Assembly (NCBI RefSeq): GCF_016801865.2
Contig: NC_068937.1
Location: 112,755,068-112,819,067 of the forward strand
DNA length: 64,000 nt
Direction: 5' to 3'
Origin: Culex pipiens pallens
Lineage: Eukaryota > Arthropoda > Insecta > Diptera > Culicidae
Both the position numbers and the translations under genes were made by a program. The notes under the pieces are model-generated. The model was not told where the DNA came from. It did no database searches and saw nothing but the letters and a program-made list of their open reading frames with translations. Below, piece after piece: positions 1 through 11,310 of the stretch; positions within the stretch are counted from its first letter, which is position 1, and every line of letters begins with the position of its first letter.

Positions 1-2424
1 ATCTAATGTATTATATTCTTTTAACATTTTTTTTTATCATTTGATTTCAATATCAACGAAACTCTCACATTTTCCCTTTTACTTGAACTTGTCTTTTTAT
101 TTAATATGGTTAACTTTGATAATCTACAGCAGATTGATCCTCTCAATCAATGTTGATAAATAGTTTGGTCATCCAAATCCTAAGAGTTAAAAAATAATGC
201 ACATACAGACATTCAATCTCCAAATCAATCCAATATCGTCATGTTGTTCTCGACACCCACGAAAAACTTTTTTATAGCATCCGCCATTACGGTCATACGT
301 CAAAATCGACTGCTGTTATTGTTTTCGCTGTGTCACCCAGCTCCATTTAGATGATTAGTATTATTGGAGTTTTCCTTTTGCCCCACAAAAACAATGCCTA
401 GAACAGCTTTCGCCAATTCGTTTCGATTTCCCTTATTTTGCTGTTCCCTTTCCTTGGAAAAACATCATCCGGATAGATATTGAACCGGGAGCGGAGGGGC
501 GTGCAGCAGCTGCTCGAAACCGTTTGGTCAACCCCGAGAAAGAATCCACTTCTGACCGTTTGTACGAACAAGTCGGAACGATAGCAATATTACAGTGGAA
601 TCTCGGTGGTTTGACACTATCCCATCTAAACTTGAACTCTCAATCTGGAAAACTGTCACTTCATACATTACTCTCACGATATTTACGAATGGGGATTTGC
701 TGTACACTTGTCAATGGATGTCAGTAGCTTGGTTATCATTGAATTCCAGTAGACTTTTGTTTGGTGTAAGATATAAGATGAGATAGAACTTGAAAAAGTG
801 TTATGCTGATTATCAGTGTTCGTACCAGCTTGTCATATTAAAGATAACTCATCTCGCTCGACTTTACTCGCTGTCAAACCGTCGGGATTTTACTGTCCCC
901 CTTGAGCCACCCACGCTACGGCAAAAGGCTCGATCGAGCAAGGGCCAAAACGATAATCACTTTCTGCGAACGGCAAGCTAATCTGGCTTTTATTAAGTCA
1001 TCGCAGGAGATGTGGTCATACAAAACCCCTTGGAAACAGCTGTTAGTATAAGGAGCCGCCTTGAACAAGTGGTTTGAGGCAGAATAATAGACGCTGTCCT
1101 AAGACCGGGGGAACGGTTCTAGGAAGGAAAGATTTTTTAATAACCTAGAAAGTTAGAGAAAAGTCAACTTTCTACTTCCCAGAGTACCCGCAGCTGTTGC
1201 AACAGATGGGGGTGAGGTTGGTTTCTTGAATAACCTAAAAGTCGAGAAAACTCAATTCTAGGCAATTATGATTGCAATCATTTTGCAAAACTTTTAGCTG
1301 AATAAGCTGAGTTGAAAAGTTTATATCAGAGTGGTAAGGGTTCCGAAACCATTTTGATAAAACCAAAAAAACATAAAAATATCTTCTCACATCAACCGGA
1401 CTTACATGTAATCGGCCATCGAGGTTGGGTAGCGTCCGTCCGGCCACAGCATGTAACAAACGGTTCTCGTTCTTCCGTTGTGGTACCTGTCACGGGGAGG
1501 GAAAAAATAGGTTTCGTCAGTCTCAAAGTATATGATCTCACAATCGGTAAGCTAAACGACAGCCGACCCTAACAAGGATAAGACATCAAAGCCATCAACG
1601 AGTGATGTAGATAATGTAGCTGAATACACGGGAAAGTGTTCGATCGGAACGGAACGAAACGGATTCGGCGAAGCAAATCGAGTGTATGTTGGGAATGTTT
1701 TGAAGTGTAATCGATTGAAGGATGTATTTGGATAAGTGGAATACTCATGATATGAGAGGTGTTTTATAAACGGATCAAATTTGAGGTTTTATTCATAGAA
1801 AGACATAATTGCTTGGATTTGAGTGAAAACAAGCATGAAATGTTAAATGATTATTGTCGATAATTCCCTATGACTGTACAAGCCAATTTGAGTCATTGGT
1901 TTACCCATACAAAGCTTTACACAATTTTGGCTGCTATCTTGTGACATCGACCATTTAGAACTTTTCGAGATAGTCTACACTATCGCTGAAAAACGCTCCA
2001 AGTTTCACTATTTAAAAGGTACAGTAAATAATATAAATAAAAATCAGAAAAGCATGTGTTACAAGTGTGCACCAAATTCCCACGCAATCTAAAATAAGCA
2101 TAAATCAATAGTTGATCAATATATTTTCAATAACAAAAGATTACATTGTGTATCTACTTAAATTTGTGAAACCTACGCAAAATTTTGCATTTACCAACAA
2201 TTTGTATGACGTTTCACAGATAGCAAGACGATTTTGAAGAGAAATTGGCCAATGTCAAAATAGGCGTATTTCCAAAATCGGATTAAAGCATTTTCTAGAG
2301 TTTGTTTACGTTTTATCGTCATCATTTTTGACTAAAATAGCCATGTCACAAGATAACCACAACAGACGATCTTTTGGAGGAATTTTGTGATCGGTTTGGA
2401 GTCTTCGGCAAGTTATTGATAAGT
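1..2424. other. Receptor intron 4, left edge of window
   Basis: A/T-rich sequence without a recognisable exon. Short open frames at 524-981 and 1235-1572 carry no family signature. The missing TM5-TM7 exons of the receptor were not seen here. Confidence 0.4.
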
Positions 2425-2760
2425 GCCTGGGTGCTGAATAGTGGTTCGCAAAACGGCATCCATTTTGAACTGTCAAAGTGGAACCAATTTACTGTTCGCC
2501 AAAAGAAGAGAGTATTGTTATCGATCATTAAATTTTTTTTTTTTTTGCAAGAATCAAAAATGTGTGGCTTTTAAGGACCTGGAGTTGAAGTCAAGAAATC
2601 TTAAGAAAGTTGAAGGCGAGATCGTCATTTTTTATAATTATGAATGGAAGTTGTTTATGGAGTCGAAGCGGTTGTATTCATCCAGAAGCTGTCTTTATTG
2701 TTTGATTCCGTTTGAAAACCTGCTGGTTTAGTGAAAATTTTCTCTGTTTGTTGGATCAGC
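2425..2760 (+). repeat. Dispersed repeat, copy 1 (inverted copy at 60540-60885)
   Basis: The segment with GGGTGCTGAATAGTGGTTCG, AAGTGGAACCAATTTACTG and GAAGTCAAGAAATCTTAAG is matched on the opposite strand near the right end of the window, indicating a shared mobile element whose ends I could not define. Confidence 0.55.
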
Positions 2761-2875
2761 CTCGCCGGATTTCTTCGTCAGGGGGGAGATTTAAAAAAAA
2801 GTGGGGATCTGTGATGTGGCATTGTGAGATGCACAAAATGGCGTTCTTAACTCAATTTGACCCAAAATGCACGTA

Positions 2876-4679
2876 CAGTCATCCCTCATATTCGGAACAG
2901 TTTACAGATCGGCAAATGTTCAAAAAATCATAGCAAATCGGTAATTGAACTTAATGATTCGCTTTTACCTTCATTTGAAAGCTTTTCATGCGATCTTCCG
3001 AATGCTGTATCGAACAACTGCAAATTTTAACTTTTATATCAAGTTTTTGAAGAAAAACTTTGACCCTTGAAATCCACAAATTCGGAACACTTTTTTCTTA
3101 CGGATGTAAACAAATTTTGGATCTCTCCAGGAGTACATATTTGTAACAAAATAATGACTTCACACACTGCAACCAGTTTCACTCAAGCTTAGTGATTTTT
3201 TATCCATGGTCTGATAACTTTTTTTTTGTGAAAATAACAGTTAAATTCAGGTAGAGGGTGACGAGCGGGAATTCCCGGGAAATCGGCCATTTTTGGACCT
3301 CTCGATTCCCGGGAAATTTGCTCGAGACTCCCGGGAAATTTTATACTTACAAATATCAAACCAAATTCAATAATTCAATCAGAAAAATATTTGAAAAATT
3401 CGAAATGGTTAAGAACATTGGATGCTCAATATTCGATTTTCAAAATGGAATAATCCAATGCTTCTCTAATCTTCTTAGTGTAAAAGTGTAAATTTTAACT
3501 TTTAAAAATTCCAATAACTATAATTGAGAGTAACCAAAAATGTCGACCCCAAAATTTACCTTGAAACATTCTTAACAGTTACACACCAAGAATGAAATAT
3601 TCTTTTTTTTTAAGAAGAAAAACCTTTTCAAGATAAATCTTGTTTTTTTTATTCTAAGTAAGTCAATTTCGCTGTATCGAGGTAATTTCCTTTTTTGATG
3701 TCAATAAGTAATTTTGTGTTTTGCATATTAAATTATATTTTGAGAATAACAATCAGGCATTCTTTGTAAAGTTAGTGTCTGCTAATTCTGAACATTTACA
3801 GTTGATCTTAAGAAGGAAAAAATCAACTTAAATTGTGGTTTGGTTGAGCGTTTTAGCAGAATGCATTACTGTGAATACAAAGAGTTGTTCCTTTTAATTC
3901 CGCTACATATCAACTTAAAGTTTTTACTTTGTGTCGTTATTTATCATATTGCAAAAATACGATATTGCATAAATGGAAAATTATATATTAGTTATTTTTT
4001 TTACCTTCAAAAAATCTAATGACAAGTTCAACAACAAGTTCGGCAACTTTTGAAAAATCACTCAAGGCGAATGAAGATTCTTGAACATTTTGAACTGCAA
4101 TTTTGAGTCCCAAAGAGGCTCAAGGAACGATTTTTTATTTGTAGATTGAGGTAAAAAAACAAAATGAAGAAATAGTTCCTCAAAACAACGAGGTTACTTA
4201 GTTTAACATTTCATTGAATTAGTATGAATTAATTGTATCTGAATTCATTAAAAAGAAACGTTTTTTTTTACTTTTATTTTTAAGTTATTGACACTATAGG
4301 CTAGTTAAAAAAAAATCCCGGGTACCGGGAATTCCCGGGAAATGGCAAAACTCAATTCTCGATTCCCGGGAAATTGAAAATCTCGAGAGTCGTCACCCTC
4401 TAAATTCAGGTGTTCCACAATTGTGGGAGGCACAATAACATCCCACAATCATGGAACAGGCAATTTGGAGGCAGTGTTTTGCTGCTCTGGATAAAATAGT
4501 CTTGAAGTGAAGTTTTTTGTTCAAAAAGCACTACTTCTACTAGTGAAATAGCAAGAAAATGTCCAAATAAGGGTCCTAAAAATAATAGGGCGAGAGAAAA
4601 GCTGCATTTGGCATGCTATTGACAAATTATCACAAAAGTGTTCCGAATTTGTGGGTGTTCCGAATATGTGGGATGACTG
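2876..4679. mobile_element. TA-flanked MITE (outer), interrupted by a hAT-type MITE
   Basis: The terminal inverted repeat CAGTCATCCC[T/A]CATATTCGG occurs at both ends. TA duplications flank it (2874-2875, 4680-4681), as for Tc1/mariner-type insertion. Subterminal blocks with ATTCGGAACAC recur at both ends. Removing the inner element leaves about 0.65 kb. No transposase ORF remains. Confidence 0.75.
3252..4402. mobile_element. hAT-type MITE nested in 2876-4679
   Basis: The terminal inverted repeat TAGAGGGTGACGA lies at both ends, with a perfect 8-bp direct duplication AATTCAGG on each side (3244-3251 and 4403-4410). Both are hAT superfamily hallmarks. Subterminal regions are packed with ATTCCCGGGAAAT-type palindromes (3270-3340 and 4317-4375). 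No transposase is encoded in the 1151 bp. Confidence 0.85.
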
Positions 4680-5389
4680 TACGACAAGTTAGCACGATGG
4701 CGACGAATTGAAGGAATAACATAGCATAGGCGGCAGCCCAAATATGAGTTTTATATTTTGTTCATGTTTAACCAATTTTGCAAATGTGCGCAAAACCTAC
4801 AACTTGGCACGATGGTAAATTGAATGCTTTTTTTGCTCTCTTTATGCATACAGAAAGGGGAAAAGATGGTTATTCAATTTCCGACTTAAGAGTCAATATG
4901 TGCCGAAACGTTCAAGAATATCCTCCATGCTTTGCGGAAAGGGTTTATGCTAAATCTACGTAACCATAGCTTTCTCCGAGCTTTCTCAGACAAACAAACC
5001 AAACGTACGAAGACTGAGATACGTAATTTCTGAACAAACCAAAAACTGTATCCAGTTTCGATACCCGACCTACAAAGCCGGAACCGGAAACCCAAACAAG
5101 CGATACAATCACATTATGCTCACTCTGAAAACAAGGAAATTCTTCGCAAAACAAACCAGCGCAACATCCCGAGCATGGGTAAATAACAAGGGAAATGCGT
5201 AATAATACCTTTCTCTGGTATCAATACCAAATTTTGGTATTCTTGGACCCTTTGAAATTTGTCTTAAGGATTATGCAAGAGCAAAATGTGGTATCATACC
5301 AATTTAAGGTATTGTTTTGATATTGCAAAATTGCAGAATTTGTCAATGATCGAACACCACATTTTGGTATTCTTTTGGTATTACACTAT

Positions 5390-6010
5390 TTTATCAAATT
5401 CCTCTGAAACTATGGGAAAATTTTGACCAATTTTGACAAAATAATTAATTTTGCGCTAAAATGATGTCTCAAAGAGAATGCTTTCATTCAAAACCGGAAA
5501 TTTCAAACTTGATTTTAAACATTTTTGATATACCCCCTATAGAAATGACTTGAAATTGTGGAAAATTTTCTAAGTCAGGATGGCACATTTTGGTATTATT
5601 TTGGTATTGAGGTGTTTTATCAAATTCCTCTGAAACTATGGGAAAATTTTGACCAATTTTGACAAAATAATTAATTTTGCGCTAAAATGATGTCTCAAAG
5701 AGAATGCTTTCATTCAAAACCGGAAATTTCAAACTTGATTTTAAACATTTTTGATATACCCCCTACAGAAATGACTTGAAATTGTGGAAAATATTCTAAG
5801 TCAGGATGGCACATTTTGGTATTATTTGAATATAGAAAGGTTTCATCAATTTGCTCTGAAACTATGGGAAATTTGTTGAAAAAAATTTACGAGTTAATTA
5901 ATTTTGCGCTTAAATGACTTGGAACCGAAAAATGTTAAAGATGATTTTAAAAATTAGTGTGATATACCCACTAATATTTTTTTCAAAAACGTTGAAATAT
6001 CTCTAAGTCG
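5390..6010. repeat. 226-bp tandem repeat, about 2.7 copies
   Basis: CAAATTCCTCTGAAACTATG occurs at 5395 and 5621, and a diverged version at 5847, giving a constant 226-bp period. Copies 1 and 2 are nearly identical; copy 3 is degraded. It is internal to the TIR element at 5166-6739. Confidence 0.85.
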
Positions 6011-6122
6011 GGATAACCAAATACTTTGAAAAACGAGTCAATCGACAGATTAATGAATTTTGGTGAATTTCAATTCAGTTTCATTTTAATAATACTTATT
6101 TTTCAATCTTGTTATTTTTCAG

Positions 6123-6215
6123 AAGCTTCAAGAACTTCAAGCACAGGCCGTTCATCAATGACAAATGCATTCGGTGTGGTGAAGAATATCACTAATAACA
6201 ACATGGAATCATCAG
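6123..6215 (+). other. Exon-like segment inside a transposon
   Basis: A pyrimidine tract plus TTTTTCAG precedes, and CATCAG|GTGAGT follows, a 93-nt segment that stays open in one frame (Ser/Thr/Asn-rich, 31 codons). Its base composition is less A/T-biased than the surrounding element. It could be a captured host exon or chance; no homology is recognised. Confidence 0.3.
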
Positions 6216-6739
6216 GTGAGTAGATTTGGCTGTTGCATATGAATAATTTCCGTTTTTTCACTAACTGCAACTGCTGCACTAAAAATGGTATGAAAATACC
6301 AAATTTTGGTATTACTTGTTCAAATACCAGCGACCATAATGTGCTCTTAGTTGCCCAGTAATAGATGGTAAAATATCATGTAATCATACCAAAATCATGT
6401 ATGTGAAAGACCACAGAAATACCAAAATATGATTTTCCAAGGGCGCGGGAATACCTAAAAATAAAACCATGGCAATACCAAGTTTTGGTATTTAAGCAAT
6501 GTTCAAAAATCCAGAAGACCTCAACTTGGTATTGAAATGGTTTTATTTTGAGGTATTATTTTACCCTTCGAATAACATGGTTTGGTATTGTTGTGCCCTT
6601 ACACATACAAGATTTTGGTATGATTTCATGGTATTTTACTCTCTATTACTGGGCAACCAAGGGCACATTTTGGTCGCTGTTATTTGCCCAAGTAATACCA
6701 AAATTTGGTATTCCCGTGTTATTTACCCCTGCTCGGGAT

Positions 6740-8249
6740 CTGAGTCGAGTTTGTCCGGAGTTTCTTTTTCTTGTGTTTTCACTGGCTCAATCCCATTTTG
6801 CGGGTGAAAAATCAATTTTCATACCGCATTTCATCTGGCAGGCGATAACAAAAAAAATCAAACGACGGACGGTGAATTTTAATCAAAAAACCGCGTCACA
6901 GCTCCCATCCCTCCCGTAACGCCGTTTCGTTTTACGTTTCGACACGTGATTCAGGTAGCGCAAGTTCGTTAATTAACGGTGCCTGGCTGGCAGCTGCTGT
7001 ACGCGGAATAAATTGATACGCTCAAATAAATTTGCGCGATTTATGTGTACGCTCACTGCAAAATATTGGACACATTTTTAAGTGATATTTGGTTCGACGC
7101 TGTTTTATGCCGTTCTATGCAATACTGTCCCACGTTTGAAAACATTCAACTCGTCGTATTCATGATGACTCGTCCCGTGTGCATTTTGGGTAAAATTGAG
7201 CTGAAAACGTTATTTTGTGCAGTACCTTTTGATTTTTAAAGATCCCCAAAATTCGATTTCATCCCTGAAATATTTAACAAAACCGTCCAAAGTGGTAACT
7301 CTTCATAAGAAAGTAGTGTGACAACTGTACAGTAGGATTTTAGTCAGAGGACTTTTTGTCACATTTAGCCATTTTAGCATTTAGCCCAACTACTGCACAA
7401 ACATTAAATGTTTGTTTTTTATTTGAAGCTCTGGAATCCGGCAACCAACTTCAACCAAACTTCGGGACAATGCACAGAATGGTTATCCCGCATAAAATTA
7501 TATGATGATTTGCACTGTTAAAACCATGCAATTACAATACATATTATAATATTTATTGTAAGTTTATTGTTGACTTTTTCAAACCTTACTGGAATGGTGA
7601 TGAAGCTACTATACAATTCATGGTTACAGCTAATTGGAAGGTTTTGTTATTGGAAGTCTTATAAAGTCATAACAAATAAACTACCGTAAAATGTATGGAT
7701 ACATCAAATTGCATGGTTTTGACATTAGAAATATGGTGATGTATTTATTTTTATTTTTTAGCAATAGTAAGATCCATTGTAATGTCTTAGTTACGTACTG
7801 AAAAACTGCTTTTATTTTTTTTTATTTAATTGAAGGACCACTTAACTCAAGAGGTATTCGGATCCGGTGTTATCTTTATAAATTTAAAATTTCTACTCAA
7901 ACACAATACCAAAATTAAAAAGTATACAAAAAATATTAACATTAAACATTTCAAAGTAAAAAAAATAAAAAATAAACATTCAAATATAAAAATATCAAAA
8001 TATTTAAATTACACAAAAACATTGAAAATTTTAATAATTTTAAAATTCTAAAAAATAATATTTTAGGATTCCAACATTTTAACATATTACTAATTAGGAA
8101 TTAAAACATTTAAACATTTTGTTTTGGTGGACCTTGGACTGATCCGACGAGGCAGAACCGAGGAGAAAGAAAACACGCCGGAAACTTTAACTAAAACTAA
8201 ACCGCTTTATTTACGTCCGATTCGATTGTGTTTATGTTCGCGACTGAGC
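6740..8249. other. A/T-rich intron sequence
   Basis: No gene was recognised. 7870-8120 is very A-rich, low-complexity sequence with repeated 'AAACATT' words related to the microsatellite at 11115-11310. Confidence 0.5.
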
Positions 8250-8334
8250 TGTTGTCACGGTGCACTGTGGGAACTGTCAAATGCACAGGGGTGTGCATTG
8301 CCAGTTGGGGGAATAGGGATGGTCAACCGGAACA
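8250..8334. repeat. 85-bp direct repeat, left copy (possible short LTR)
   Basis: It begins TGTTGTCACGG and ends CCGGAACA, and has 81 of 85 matching positions with 11038-11122. TGTT...AACA ends resemble LTR termini, but 85 bp is very short for an LTR. It contains an internal palindrome around AATGCACAGGGGTGTGCATT. Confidence 0.6.
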
Positions 8335-8373
8335 TACTCCCCCGCCTTGAGGCACAAGTGCCTCAACCCAATA

Positions 8374-9793
8374 GGGTAGAGGACCCAGTTTTCGCCCTGC
8401 TCCAGTTTTCGCCCACCTACTGGATTTAATCTGTATTTAGCTAACTTATACCATTTTTTGGTTGAATTTATTATGCAGGTTTGCATATTCATTCATTTCT
8501 AGCTCTAATTGAAACATTCCTAGTGAATTACTATTGTTTATTAAGTTTTTATAAGCATTTAAAAAAAAGCCTTATTGCAGCCGCCATATTTTTGTCAATT
8601 CCGACTACAGTGGGTAATAATGTTAATGAGGGAAAACAACTCATTTCGTCCGAAAATAATGTATCTGAATAATTTATTGCTTCACTGCACGTCTGAATTT
8701 CATGAAAATATAGTGATTTACCTGTTTCAAAAGTTTACCAAAGGTTATTTCAATAAAATAAAGTGGGCGATTATTGGGGTCATGAAAAAACATGAGATCC
8801 AATTTTCGTCCAGGGCGAAATCTAGTATTGTGTTTTCAGATTTTAGCTAGAACCAGTTTTCGTTTACCATAAAAACTTTTCTAATCGCAGCGAAATGTGC
8901 TTGAAAATATTTTTGGATCATTCCAGATTATTTTTAAATATTAATTATTTATTTTATTTTATTTCATTCATCAGGGTGTTTTGGTAAAAACATCAGTTCA
9001 AAAATTAACCTAAACTCAGATATGGGACACATAGCTCAAACGTGGTAAGAGTTACCAGTAAACATTGTAGAACAAATTAAGTAAAGGAGGGAAAAGTAGT
9101 TACACAACATCTTTACAAATAGCACATGTGCTAAATATTTTTATTTAAGAGGTACTCGAAGTTTTCTATTGAGTCAATTCGGGAGCGAATGACCCATAGG
9201 GTTCAAGTTCCCCTAATAAAACCAACAACATGGAACTAATTGTAACTGTGTGCCCTTATCTTGGATGAATCGGGACACATGAGTTCTATTAGGAATTTTG
9301 TTTAAGTCATATTTTTTATGAGTGCGAACATGTTTTGGTTTTAGTTAGAACCTCAAAATTAGTGGGATATCTGTTAAAAAAACAACTAGGGTTTTTTGAA
9401 TTTCAATTTAAAAATATTGCAACAAAATTGTGCACATCAATGAAATTGAGCTTCGGGAACATATTGTAAATCAATAGGAGACCATATTTACTTAGTTTTG
9501 AGCCATAATTTTATTTGATTTCTTGATTTTTGTCGTGGGCGAAAACTGGTTCTAAGGGTGGGCGAAAATTGGATTTAGGGGGGCGAAAATAGGCACTTCA
9601 GAGCACTTTATTAAAACGCAAAATTTCAACAAAAATGAACTTGTAATTGATAAAAACCTTGTGGAAACTTAAAAGCAAATAGTTTGTCAAAGTTTTACAA
9701 CAAATAGAACCGAAAACCATAAATTGTCATTGAATTCTAGTCAAATTTCTATGATTCCCACTATAAAGTGGGCGATTTCTGGGTCCTCTACCC
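8374..9793. mobile_element. TA-flanked DNA element with GGGTAGAGGACCCAG ends
   Basis: GGGTAGAGGACCCAG at the left and its reverse complement, with one mismatch (CTGGGTCCTCTACCC), at the right are flanked by TA (8372-8373, 9794-9795). GGCGAAAA/TTTTCGCC motifs are scattered through the interior (near 8400, 8813, 8853, 9538, 9562, 9583). No transposase was recognised. It is inserted inside the older element 8250-11122. Confidence 0.75.
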
Positions 9794-9962
9794 TATCCGC
9801 ACGCAGACCCTTCAAACCATTCGCACGTGATTCGCCTTTTCACTCCGCAGTGTCGCCATCCGGTCGTCTCCTGTCTTGTCCGATTACTCCTCCTCCATCG
9901 TAGCTTATCTGAATCCGAGGTCCGCCTCCCTGAACGCTGGCATGCAGGACATGCCATCGACT

Positions 9963-10875
9963 CTAGATCTCGCTTGATGGGCTGTGCATGAGTTCCCACT
10001 TGTTCTGCCGCCTCAGCGGGATGGGAACTGCGCCTGATTTCCCGATGAATGTGTTTCGCTTCGGAATCTCGCTGCCCTTCCGCTTCGCCTTCTTTGTTTG
10101 TTGCTGAGCTTCATGTATCTCGACAGGAACGCGGTGTCGGTCCATCACAACCACCAACATGTGCCGGCGACGATGTTTTCCTGCCGCAAACGTTACCTCC
10201 ACGCTTGTTGCCAACCCGTTTTTGCTCGTTGGTTCCTTATTATCCGGGTGGTTGGTCTCGGATACAGTATGCTCCGAATCGTCGACCGGAATTCGCACGA
10301 TAAAGCATTCATCCTTGATCCGAGTGAGCACTGTGGCTGTCTGACTAGAAGGAGTAAGCTGCTGCGGCTTCGGAACCTCCTCCTAATCCCCAAAAGTGAG
10401 CAATGATGCTTCAAAATCCAAATCGTTGTGAATCCGCGCTTGGGGAAGATTGCCATCGATTCCCCGAAGCGTCTCCGCAGGCACTTCCGCACTATTTCCG
10501 TTTCCGGATTGAGCTTCCGGTTTGTTGTTGTTGTAGGCAAGGTTGTAGGCCGGATCCTCCTTGGCATCTCCCGATGACAGCAACCGCTCAGCTTGGTCGA
10601 GCATTTCCTCCAAATCCGGCCTTAGCTGATCTTTTATCGTGGCGCGTTGCGTCTCGAGAAACAATTGCATCGTATCTCGGATGTCGCGTTGGATGTTGGT
10701 GGTTTTGCTTCCGGATGTCCGGATACCCGATTTTGCCGGTTTGTTGGCCGTAACGTACCTCTCCATGATGTTCATCGCGCTGTAGTAGGACTCGTTGAAC
10801 TCCTCCCGATAGTCGTGCATTGCCGGGTTTTCTTCTTCTTCCTCGATGGCCGTCTGCGTTCGCCGGAAGTCTCAA
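9963..10875 (-). pseudogene. Decayed ORFs, possibly gag-like
   Basis: Overlapping minus-strand open frames (10875-10588, 10820-10383, 10331-9963) look like one coding region split by frameshifts. The longest (145 codons) has an acidic and amphipathic N-terminal part with YREEFNESYYSAM and a helical segment DQLRPDLEEMLDQAERLL. The pattern loosely resembles the start of BEL/Pao gag proteins, but I would not assert homology. Base composition is distinctly G/C-richer than the surroundings. Confidence 0.3.
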
Positions 10876-11037
10876 AAAAATACTGAAAAAAATATCGAGT
10901 GCGGCACTAGAGTTTCAGTTCCAAGATGGCGGCGAAACTCGTGCGGAACTAGCGCGAGTTTCTTCAAAGAAACACTTTGACAACTCTGAGTGCGGCACTT
11001 AGTGTGGAACTAGCCATCAAACGAACGTACCATTAGC

Positions 11038-11122
11038 TGTTGTCACGGCGCACGCTGGGAACTGTCAAATGCACAGGGGTGTGCATTGCCAGTTGGGGGA
11101 ATAGGGATGGTGAACCGGAACA
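11038..11122. repeat. 85-bp direct repeat, right copy (possible short LTR)
   Basis: Matches 8250-8334 with four substitutions and no indels. It is followed directly by an ATTTAAACAT microsatellite. Confidence 0.6.
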
Positions 11123-11310
11123 CATTTAAACATTTAAACATTTAAACATTTAAACATTAAAACATAAAAACATAAAAACATAAAAACATAAAAACATTAA
11201 AACATTAAAACATTTAAACATTTCAACATTTAAACATTTAAACATTTAAACATTTAAACATTTAAACATTTAAAATTTCAACATTTCAACATATCAACAT
11301 TTAAAAATTT
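11115..11310. repeat. AAACATTT-type low-complexity tandem repeat
   Basis: About 195 bp of imperfect ~8-10-bp units such as CATTTAAA and CATAAAAA. Units drift between AAACATTT, AAACATAA and TCAACATT. Confidence 0.85.

Larger units (their letters stand above)
5166..6739. mobile_element. TIR element with TTGGTATT-rich ends and internal tandem repeats
   Basis: The ends ATCCCGAGCATGGGTAAATA and, reverse complemented, ATCCCGAGCAGGGGTAAATA form a ~27-bp inverted repeat. Subterminal regions contain many 'ATACCAAAATTTGGTAT' palindromic motifs. No transposase was found. Outside AT dinucleotides may be a 2-bp target duplication. Confidence 0.75.
8250..11122 (-). mobile_element. Decayed coding element flanked by 85-bp direct repeats
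   Basis: Two 85-bp direct repeats bracket about 1.3 kb of G/C-rich former coding sequence on the minus strand, plus the nested MITE. The arrangement suggests a deleted LTR retrotransposon read right to left. No pol domain remains and no target duplication was identified, so the class is uncertain. Confidence 0.4.

Noticed and set aside
11115..11310. Regularly spaced short repeats resembling a CRISPR array
   Set aside because: Units are 8-10 bp without unique spacers; this is a low-complexity microsatellite in a eukaryotic genome.
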